Shown here: one piece after another, positions 1 to 5,335 of the stretch | Numbering within the stretch: position 1 is the stretch's first letter | Layout of the letters: the number at the start of each line of letters is the position of its first letter | NCBI GenBank assembly: GCA_937926325.1 | Contig: CALAZQ010000428.1 | Span: 1 to 6,757 of the forward strand | Length of the DNA stretch: 6,757 bases | Reading direction: 5' to 3' | Source of the DNA: an uncultured Planctomycetaceae bacterium | GTDB taxonomy: Bacteria; Planctomycetota; Planctomycetia; Pirellulales; UBA1268 | Translations under genes and position numbers: made by a program | Notes under the pieces: generated by a model | Told to the model about the DNA's origin: nothing | Seen by the model: only the letters and a program-made list of their open reading frames with translations | Databases searched by the model: none

Positions 1-3
1 GCA

Positions 4-36
4 CCCTCACCCCGGCCCTCTCCCAGCGGGAGAGGG
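4..36. repeat. GC-rich palindromic intergenic repeat
   Basis: A perfect 9-bp inverted repeat, CCCTCTCCC (16-24) and GGGAGAGGG (28-36), is separated by only three bases (AGC). It is preceded by the pyrimidine-rich lead CCCTCACCCCGG. From general knowledge, this lead plus stem resembles an interspersed palindromic repeat seen between genes in many GC-rich bacterial genomes. No T-run follows the stem on either strand, so it does not look like an intrinsic terminator, although it may be the 3' flank of a gene outside the window. Its function is unknown. Confidence 0.6.
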
Positions 37-110
37 AGAACGAAAAGAGACAGCTACGCCGCCCAATCAGGGCAGCAGAATTGGAGCTAAACATCGTTAA
101 CTGACCAGCC

Positions 111-120
111 CACAGCTGTG
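111..120. promoter_or_regulatory. 10-bp palindrome upstream of promoter, possible operator
   Basis: CACAGCTGTG is a perfect palindrome ending six bases before the predicted -35 box at 127. The position would suit a transcription factor site acting on the downstream gene. A 10-bp palindrome can arise by chance, and no matching regulator is visible in the window. Confidence 0.2.
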
Positions 121-126
121 CATCGC

Positions 127-154
127 TTGACACAAATGTATTCGCCCGTACACT
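127..154 (+). promoter_or_regulatory. Candidate sigma70-type promoter for the coiled-coil nuclease-like gene
   Basis: A perfect -35 hexamer TTGACA (127-132) is followed, after a 16-base spacer, by TACACT (149-154). This keeps the key T1, A2 and T6 of the -10 consensus. Transcription would begin near 160-162, leaving a leader of about 30 bases before the start codon at 192. The AAGGA ribosome binding site is at 180-184. Confidence 0.45.
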
Positions 155-191
155 TCTTCTTGCAGGTTCTTCCCCTCCCAAGGACAGGGCG

Positions 192-1028
192 ATGATCATG
201 ACGACGATCCCGAAAATGCGGACGCTGTTGCTGCGGGAGTTTCCCGAACCCCAGGCCGACCTGCTCGCGCAGGTGTTCATCGAGTCGTATGACGAGCTGG
301 TTACCAAGGCCGAACTCAACGAACTCACCGGTGTCGTCAACAAACTGGCACAATCGGTCCAGGAGTTGTCTGAGGCCCAAAAGCAGACCGAACGAACCCT
401 GGCCGAGAGCCAGAAACAGACAGATCGAAGGTTTGCTGAACTGTCCGAGGCTCAAAAACAGACTGACCGCAATATTGCCGAACTGTCTGAGGATCAGAAG
501 CGGACAGAGCGAAATCTTGCCGAACTGTCCGAGGCCCAAAAACAGACAGATCGAAGTCTTGCTGAGCTGTCTGAGGCCCAAAAGCGAACCGAGTGGGCGA
601 TGGCCGATCTCACCAAGCAGGTGGGCGGTCTTGCAAATGCCCTCGGTGGCAGTATTGAAGACTTCGCCTGCGACCTCGTCCCGGAACTGCTGGAAAAACA
701 CTGGGAGATGCAGATCGACTCGGCCCGCCCAGAGGAGATGACGGTCGGCAACCGGCAGCGGGAAATCGACGTCGTCGTCCGCGGGTCGATTGCCGGCCAC
801 CCCGTGGTCGTGCTCTGTGAGGCGAAGGCGAGCATAAGCCCGACCGAGGTGCAGCGGTTTCTCAAAACCGTCGAAAAGGTCCGGTCTGCTCAGCCTGCCG
901 CCGACATCCGACCGCTCTTCTTTGGCTACAAGGCCAACCGCACGGCCCGCGACCTCATCGTCAAGTCGGGCGCCGCCATGGTCTTCACCCGAGGCGTCAT
1001 GATTCCTGAGCAGGACAAGGCTGCCTAA
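192..1028 (+). CDS. Coiled-coil protein with PD-(D/E)XK nuclease-like C-terminal domain
   Basis: The 278-residue protein has three parts. Residues 1-50 are a short helical head (MRTLLLREFPEPQADLL). Residues 56-136 are six tandem copies of a LAELSEAQKQTDR-type repeat predicted to form a coiled coil. Residues from about 150 to 278 are a compact alpha/beta domain. That domain shows a PD-(D/E)XK pattern: E156 in a leading helix (SIEDFA), D193 in a strand (EIDVVV), then E210-A-K212 (LCEAKAS), and a final strand-helix with FFGYKANRTARDL. Uncharacterised proteins of this build (DUF3782-like) are known in cyanobacteria, archaea and other bacteria. The motif residues appear intact, so nuclease activity is plausible but unproven. 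The ATG at 192 has AAGGA seven bases upstream; the ATG at 198 is a less likely start. There is no signal peptide, so it should be cytoplasmic. It appears monocistronic and converges on the propeller gene with a 9-bp gap. No partner methylase, toxin-antitoxin or transposase gene is adjacent. Confidence 0.8.
   Translation: MIMTTIPKMRTLLLREFPEPQADLLAQVFIESYDELVTKAELNELTGVVNKLAQSVQELSEAQKQTERTLAESQKQTDRRFAELSEAQKQTDRNIAELSEDQKRTERNLAELSEAQKQTDRSLAELSEAQKRTEWAMADLTKQVGGLANALGGSIEDFACDLVPELLEKHWEMQIDSARPEEMTVGNRQREIDVVVRGSIAGHPVVVLCEAKASISPTEVQRFLKTVEKVRSAQPAADIRPLFFGYKANRTARDLIVKSGAAMVFTRGVMIPEQDKAA
357..599 (+). repeat. Six in-frame tandem repeats (five of 42 bp, one of 33 bp) encoding a coiled coil
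   Basis: The repeats cover residues 56-136 of the nuclease-like protein: units 56-69, 70-80, 81-94, 95-108, 109-122 and 123-136. Five units are 14 residues (two heptads). The second unit is 11 residues because three residues after LAE are missing, which matches a hendecad and would keep the helix in register. Each 14-residue unit has Leu/Ile/Phe and Leu at the first a/d pair and Gln and Thr at the second, so hydrophobic and polar core layers alternate. The copies differ mainly at synonymous sites. This suggests older duplications kept under selection for protein sequence. Confidence 0.85.
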
Positions 1029-1037
1029 ACCGGTGCC

Positions 1038-2387
1038 CTATTCTGCCTCAACCTCTGCCCGCTTCTCGAGCCGATAGAGGGCTCGCTCGGTGCGGACGTA
1101 GACCGCCCGACCGACAGCCGCCGGGCTGGCCATGATCGCCTCGCCGAAGTCGTTGGTCGCGAGAATGTCGAGGGAGGCCCCCGGCCTGATCACAAACAGC
1201 TGCCCGTCGCGGTTGCCCACATAAATCTTGCCGTCGGCAAACAGTGGCGAGGATGAAAAGCTGCCCCCGAGCCGGCCGGTCCAGCGGACATCGCCAGTGG
1301 CAGCCTCGAGGCAGGTCGCAATTCCCTTGTCGCTGACCAGGTAGACCGCATCACCCACCACCAGCGGCGAGGGCATGTTCGGCACGCTGCGGCCGTACCG
1401 CCAGAGAATTTCGGGCTGCGACGAAGCCGTCGCCCCCAGCCGCACTGCGAGCAGTTCCGCCTTCATGAAGCTCGTGCCGATGAAGGCGATTCCATGGCTC
1501 ACCACGGGCCGGGGCACAATCGAAAAACCGAGGGTGCCGTAACTGAGTTTCCAAAGCTCCTTCCCCGTCGCCGGGTCGTAACCGTAGAGCCAGTCAGCTG
1601 CCGGCGACAGCAGCAGGTCGCGGCCGGCGATCGAGGTGATCAGCGGCGTGCCGTAGGCCTTCTTCAGTTCAGGATTATCCCGCAGTTCCCCACTGCGATC
1701 GGTTCGCCAGACCTGCTCACCGGTCCTGGTATCAAGGGCGACGATGGACTGGGTGTCACTGCCATCGCAATGAAAGATGAGCAGGCTGTTCCAGACCACG
1801 GGCGAACCACCCGGGCCGTTTTCATGATTGAGCCGCTGACTGCGGTTGTGCCAGACAACCTCTGTCGTCGCGGTATCAAGGCAGGCCGTGCCGTAGTCAC
1901 CGAACTGGCAGTAAAGCCTGCCATCGGCCAGCACCGGACTGGGAGACGCAAAGCTGTTGAGCACGTGGGTCGGCTGCGGGTTGGCAACCGTGAACAGTTC
2001 GACGTCGTGGACGATGCGGCCGCCGGCCCGTTCGACAGCGATCGCCCGAAACGTCACCGCGGCGGCTACGCTCCGTGGCTGCGGCTTGCGGCCGCCGGGG
2101 GGCGGCGGCCCCTCCTTGGCGAGACCCTGCTCGATCGCGGTCGTCAGCCAGATCGTCTCACCGGCGATCACCGGCGATGACCAGGCCCGTCCGGGCAAAT
2201 CGGTCCGCCAGCAGATGTTTTCACCGGCGGCCACTTCACGGCCGGCCGGCCCCACGCTCCAGGTCACCGGGAGGTCGCGGGCGTCAGGGGCGTGCCCCTG
2301 CCCGTCCGGCCCTCGCCACTGCGGCCATTCGGCGGCTGGCAGCGGGGCGGCGGTTGCCAGTAACAACACTGCAATTTTTCGTATCAT
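1038..2387 (-). CDS. Secreted PQQ-like beta-propeller repeat protein
   Basis: The 449-residue protein starts with a Sec-type signal peptide (MIRKIAVLLLATAAPLPAA, likely cut near residue 19). This is followed directly by WPQWRGPDGQG, the usual mature N-terminus of planctomycete proteins in this family. About seven to eight propeller blades can be traced by recurring SPV/SPL strand starts and by D-x-x-T-G-x-x-x-W turns: residues 70-83, 148-179, 193-229, 245-281, 292-304, 338-373, 378-401 and 419-440. Clear examples are LDTRTGEQVWRT and YDPATGKELWKL. A Pro/Gly-rich insert lies at 92-104. The fold resembles BamB and quinoprotein dehydrogenases. No catalytic or quinone-binding residues can be assigned, so a binding or scaffold role is as likely as an enzymatic one. 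It is expected in the periplasm. The ATG at 2387 has only a weak GGAA about seven bases upstream. Length is normal for the family and the stop is TAG. Confidence 0.85.
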   Translation of the reverse strand: MIRKIAVLLLATAAPLPAAEWPQWRGPDGQGHAPDARDLPVTWSVGPAGREVAAGENICWRTDLPGRAWSSPVIAGETIWLTTAIEQGLAKEGPPPPGGRKPQPRSVAAAVTFRAIAVERAGGRIVHDVELFTVANPQPTHVLNSFASPSPVLADGRLYCQFGDYGTACLDTATTEVVWHNRSQRLNHENGPGGSPVVWNSLLIFHCDGSDTQSIVALDTRTGEQVWRTDRSGELRDNPELKKAYGTPLITSIAGRDLLLSPAADWLYGYDPATGKELWKLSYGTLGFSIVPRPVVSHGIAFIGTSFMKAELLAVRLGATASSQPEILWRYGRSVPNMPSPLVVGDAVYLVSDKGIATCLEAATGDVRWTGRLGGSFSSSPLFADGKIYVGNRDGQLFVIRPGASLDILATNDFGEAIMASPAAVGRAVYVRTERALYRLEKRAEVEAE

Positions 2388-2527
2388 CGGTCAATTCCGG
2401 GGCCGGGATTTCCGCGGTGGCCTCATCAGCAGCATGCTGACAGATCACAGCGTCATCCCGTATCTTACGGGGCAGGCCGCTCATTGCTGAAGCGGCACAT
2501 GAACCACTGATCGCCCGGAGGTGCCTC
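2388..2527. promoter_or_regulatory. Divergent intergenic region with three short inverted repeats
   Basis: This 140-bp stretch separates the start of the propeller gene (-) from lemA (+), so it must hold their promoters unless transcripts enter from outside. Three short inverted repeats are visible: TCAGCA-N3-TGCTGA (2426-2440), CCCGTA-N3-TACGGG (2457-2471) and GCCGCT-N9-AGCGGC (2476-2496). No convincing -35/-10 pair was found on either strand. The repeats could be operators or RNA leader hairpins. The last one lies about 20 bases before the lemA ribosome binding site. Confidence 0.3.
2517..2521 (+). promoter_or_regulatory. Ribosome binding site supporting the GTG start of lemA
   Basis: GGAGG lies six bases before the GTG at 2528. 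This is the strongest Shine-Dalgarno match seen in the window. It supports GTG as the start even though there is no ATG at this position. Confidence 0.7.
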
Positions 2528-3148
2528 GTGCCGTCCCTGCTCGCCCTGTCTGAAACGGTGATCACCCTGCTGGTGATCCTCGGCGTCGCTGTCGTCCTCG
2601 GCCTCTGGGTCGCCGGCATCTACAACCAACTCGTCGCCCTGCGGGCCCGGGGCAAGAACGCCTTTGCCCAGATCGATGTGCAACTGAAGCGAAGGTATGA
2701 CCTGATTCCCAACCTGGTCGAGACCGCCAAGGGCTACATGTCGCACGAGCGGGAGACGCTCGAGGCGGTGATCAACGCCCGCAACAAGGCGGTGTCAGCG
2801 GCTGGGGCGGCCGCGGCCAATCCCGGCGACCCGGCTGCAATGGGGGCCCTGGGTGGCGCCGAGACCATGCTGACGCAATCACTCGGCCGGCTGTTCGCGT
2901 TGGCCGAGGCCTACCCCGACCTCAAGGCCAACCAGAACATGATGGCCATTCAGGAAGAACTCACGAGTACCGAGAACAAGGTCGCCTTCGCCCGGCAGGC
3001 CTTCAACGACGCCATCACCGCCTACAACACCTATCGCGACTCCTTCCCGCCGGTGCTGCTGGCCGGCAGCTTCGGCTTTCTGCCCGCCTCGCTGCTGGAG
3101 TTTGAAGACCGCGAAGCAATTCAGGCAGCCCCGAAGGTCTCTTTCTGA
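2528..3148 (+). CDS. lemA: LemA family membrane-anchored protein
   Basis: The 206-residue protein has one N-terminal transmembrane helix (about 11-30, rich in V/L/I/G) and then the helical LemA domain. Diagnostic family stretches are present: YNQLVALR (32-39), QIDVQLKRRYDLIPNLVE (48-65), ARNKAV (84-89), EAYPDLKAN (127-135), an EEL-TSTE segment (143-149), and YN and FP near 166-174. An Ala/Gly-rich loop (about 89-110) takes the place of a variable part of the family. LemA proteins are membrane-attached with most of the chain outside the cytoplasm; their biochemical role is not settled. The gene starts with GTG behind a strong GGAGG. It lies 58 bases upstream of an M48 protease gene on the same strand. 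This lemA-M48 arrangement recurs in bacteria and suggests the two proteins act together at the membrane. The C-terminus (FEDREAIQAAPKVSF) departs from the tail I would expect for the family. Confidence 0.93.
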   Translation: MPSLLALSETVITLLVILGVAVVLGLWVAGIYNQLVALRARGKNAFAQIDVQLKRRYDLIPNLVETAKGYMSHERETLEAVINARNKAVSAAGAAAANPGDPAAMGALGGAETMLTQSLGRLFALAEAYPDLKANQNMMAIQEELTSTENKVAFARQAFNDAITAYNTYRDSFPPVLLAGSFGFLPASLLEFEDREAIQAAPKVSF

Positions 3149-3206
3149 CTTGTGGTCGATTGCCCGAACCTGCTTGCCCCCGCTGCCGAGGTGACGCAGA
3201 GGCTGC

Positions 3207-5147
3207 ATGAATTTTTTTGAGCATCAGGACCGGGCCCGACGCAACACCGGCTGGCTGATCGGGTTGTTCCTACTCGCCCTGGTCGGCCTCGTAGCCGGTA
3301 CCTACACGCTGGTCATGGCGATCTTCCTCGGCGGCGTCGAGCAGCTGGCCGAGCAGGGCGAGACCGTGACCCAACTCGGTCCGGCAACCTTTTGGCGGCC
3401 CGATATCCTTGCAGCTGTATCCCTCGCTGTGGGCGGGGTCGTCGGAGCCGGCAGCCTCTATAAAACCGCTCAGCTGGCCGGTGGCGGCGAGTCCGTCGCG
3501 CTGATGCTCGGTGGCCGCCCGCTGCCGAAAAATGCGAGCGATCCGCTGGAGCGGAAGGTGCTCAATGTCGTGGAAGAGATGGCGATCGCCTCCGGCCTGC
3601 CGGTGCCGTGGGTCTACATCATGGACCACGAGCCGGGCATCAACGCCTTCGCCGCCGGCTACAAGCCCGACGAGGCGGTGATCGGGGTCACCCGCGGCTG
3701 CGTCGAGCAGCTCTCCCGCGATGAACTGCAGGGAGTCATCGCCCATGAATTCAGCCACATCCTCAACGGCGACATGCGGCTGAACATCCGGCTGATCGCG
3801 ATCATCCACGGCATCCTGCTGGTGGGCTTGATCGGCTACTACACCCTGCGGCTGGCGGCTGCCGGCGGTAGCCGCCGCAGCAGCAACGACAAAGGTGGCG
3901 GGGCGGCCCCGTTTATCGCCCTCGGCCTCGGGCTGATGGCGGTCGGCTTCGCCGGCACCCTCATCGGCAATCTGATCAAGGCGGCGGTCAGCCGACAGCG
4001 GGAGTTTCTGGCCGATGCCTCGGCCGTCCAGTTCACCCGCAACCCCGACGGCATCGCCGGGGCGCTGAAACGCATTGGTGGCCTCGACCGGGGCTCAACC
4101 GTCGCGGCCTCCCGGGCGACCGAGGCCTCGCACATGTTCTTCGCCTCAGGCGTATCGGCCCTGTTTGCCACCCACCCGCCACTGCCGGAGCGAATCAGCC
4201 GGATCGATCGCTTCTGGCAGGCCGAGCAGGCGGTTGCGGCGGCTGAACGGGCGGCCCAGCCGGCGGTGGCAGTCGCTGGGGTGTCGGGCTTTGCCCCCGA
4301 GGCAGCATCAGGCCTCGCCGCGGCCGCAACCGCTCCGCCCCCGCCGCCACCGTCTCCCGAGCAGGCCGTCGAGGCAATCGGCCGGCCAACGCCTGCACAG
4401 CTCGCCCGGTCGCACAGTCTGCTTGAGCAGTTGCCGACGGCACTTCACGACGCGGCCCACGAACCCTACGGCGCTCGGGCGGTGGTCTATGCCCTGCTGC
4501 TCGATGCCGACTTTGAAAGCTGCCAGCGACAATTCGAGCGGCTGGCGGCCGAGGCCGATCCGGCGGTCTACCAGATCACAAAACAGCTGCATGCGCTGTC
4601 CAGCAAGCTCCCCCGGGAACTCCGGCTGCCGCTGGTCGATATCTGCCTCGGGCCGCTCAAAGAGCTTTCACCCGAGCAGTACGAGCGGTTCCGTGACAAC
4701 GTGCAGGCCCTTGCCGCGGCCGACAAACGCCTGAGCCTGTTTGAATGGTCGCTGCAGAAGGTGGTGATGCATGTCCTCGATCCACATTTTGGCCGTCAGC
4801 GCCGGTATCGAGTCCGCCGGCCCACTCCGGCAGACGTGTCGGTGGTGCTTTCGGCTCTCGCCCACGCCGGGGGCGGCGGTGACAAGGCGGTGCGAGCGGC
4901 TTTTGATCGAGGCGCCCAAGCGGCAGCGCTCGAAAGCCTGACCCTCCAGCAGTGGGACCGCACCATCTTCACGCGGCTCGACAAGGCGATCGATGCCCTC
5001 GATCGGCTCTCCGCCAAGTCAAAGGCCCGGCTGGTGCGGGGCCTGGCCGAAACGGCAGCCGCCGACGGAAAAATCATTCCCCGTGAACTCGAGTTGCTGC
5101 GGGCCATGGCCACGACGCTCGACTGCCCGATGCCGCTGGTGGCCTAG
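3207..5147 (+). CDS. Membrane-embedded M48 family zinc metalloprotease with C-terminal extension
   Basis: The 646-residue protein has an HtpX-like core. There are two N-terminal membrane segments (about 15-40 and 67-84). The zinc site follows: HEFSH with H180 and H184 as ligands and E181 as catalytic base. Two further membrane segments lie at about 194-215 and 234-256. The third zinc ligand is E266 in SRQREFLADASAVQFTR, followed by THPP at 322-325, another M48 signature. Basic residues before the first helix (RARR) suggest the N-terminus and active site face the cytoplasm. Past residue 340 is an Ala/Pro-rich linker with six consecutive prolines (377-382), then about 250 mostly helical residues. 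These end in AETAAADGKIIPRELELLRA (614-633), which resembles the TerB/DnaJ-associated acidic helical fold. The extension roughly doubles the usual HtpX length of around 290. AGAGG lies four bases before the ATG at 3207. The gene follows lemA after 58 bases, probably in one operon. Its TAG stop is supplied partly by the inserted element at 5147. It is probably involved in membrane protein quality control; substrates are unknown. Confidence 0.9.
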   Translation: MNFFEHQDRARRNTGWLIGLFLLALVGLVAGTYTLVMAIFLGGVEQLAEQGETVTQLGPATFWRPDILAAVSLAVGGVVGAGSLYKTAQLAGGGESVALMLGGRPLPKNASDPLERKVLNVVEEMAIASGLPVPWVYIMDHEPGINAFAAGYKPDEAVIGVTRGCVEQLSRDELQGVIAHEFSHILNGDMRLNIRLIAIIHGILLVGLIGYYTLRLAAAGGSRRSSNDKGGGAAPFIALGLGLMAVGFAGTLIGNLIKAAVSRQREFLADASAVQFTRNPDGIAGALKRIGGLDRGSTVAASRATEASHMFFASGVSALFATHPPLPERISRIDRFWQAEQAVAAAERAAQPAVAVAGVSGFAPEAASGLAAAATAPPPPPPSPEQAVEAIGRPTPAQLARSHSLLEQLPTALHDAAHEPYGARAVVYALLLDADFESCQRQFERLAAEADPAVYQITKQLHALSSKLPRELRLPLVDICLGPLKELSPEQYERFRDNVQALAAADKRLSLFEWSLQKVVMHVLDPHFGRQRRYRVRRPTPADVSVVLSALAHAGGGGDKAVRAAFDRGAQAAALESLTLQQWDRTIFTRLDKAIDALDRLSAKSKARLVRGLAETAAADGKIIPRELELLRAMATTLDCPMPLVA

Positions 5148-5325
5148 GCTCTGTCTGAAAACTCAGTACCTGGCTTCGAGCGGCTCATTTACCCTCTGGC
5201 TACGTCCGGCTCCATCGCCAGATCTGCAAATCTGGCTGCTTCGCCGTCCTTGCCAGAGGCCAAAGCAGCTCGCTCTCGGGCCAACGGTAGCCTTTTCAGA
5301 CAGAGCCTAACCAGCGGCATCGGGC
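5125..5325. repeat. 16-bp hairpin arms, now split by an insertion, between convergent genes
   Basis: GCCCGATGCCGCTGGT (5125-5140) and its exact reverse complement (5310-5325) flank a 169-bp stretch. The left arm encodes the last residues of the M48 protease; the right arm lies just beyond the stop of the oxidoreductase gene. If the element at 5147-5307 and one TA are removed, the arms close on a 6-nt loop (GGCCTA), and the protease stop becomes TAA. No T-tract follows either arm, so this would not be a canonical intrinsic terminator. It could still stop or protect both convergent transcripts. Confidence 0.75.
5147..5307. mobile_element. MITE-like palindromic element, 161 bp, with TA flanks
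   Basis: The ends are perfect 15-bp inverted repeats, GGCTCTGTCTGAAAA (5147-5161) and its complement (5293-5307). TA on each side (5145-5146 and 5308-5309) fits a 2-bp target duplication, as expected for IS630/Tc1-mariner-type transposition; some IS5-group elements are another possibility. The interior is also an imperfect palindrome. The arms share TACC, TGGC, CGAG and CCTCTGGC in the same order and close on a 7-bp stem GCCAGAT/ATCTGGC (5217-5223 and 5230-5236) around CTGCAA. It carries no transposase or plausible gene, so it would be non-autonomous. Transcribed from either side it would fold into one long hairpin. The alternative is a non-mobile structured element acting in 3' end formation. 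The family is not identified. Confidence 0.65.
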
Positions 5326-5335
5326 GGCGTCGTGT

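Noticed and set aside
357..599. Tandem direct repeats considered as a CRISPR array
   Set aside because: The units abut directly with no spacers, stay in the reading frame and differ mainly at synonymous positions. They encode a coiled coil.
87..800. A 237-codon open frame on the minus strand with repeated LGQF/LRQL-type units
   Set aside because: It is the antisense reading of the tandem repeats in the coiled-coil gene. The plus-strand frame has a promoter, a ribosome binding site and recognisable domains; this one has none.
1020..1045. Terminator between the convergent genes ending at 1028 and 1038
   Set aside because: The gap is only nine bases, and no stable inverted repeat or T-tract was seen there or in the adjoining gene ends.
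1494..2180. A 228-codon open frame on the plus strand
   Set aside because: It lies wholly opposite the propeller gene, which has a signal peptide and repeated blade motifs. The plus-strand product has no recognisable domain.
4993..5310. Plus-strand frame running from the M48 gene through the inserted element
   Set aside because: It overlaps the M48 coding frame out of phase and has no ribosome binding site or domain. The part inside the element is explained by the palindrome.
5125..5325. The hairpin called as a standard Rho-independent terminator
   Set aside because: No T-tract follows either arm on either strand. It is listed as a hairpin repeat, with any role in 3' end formation left open.
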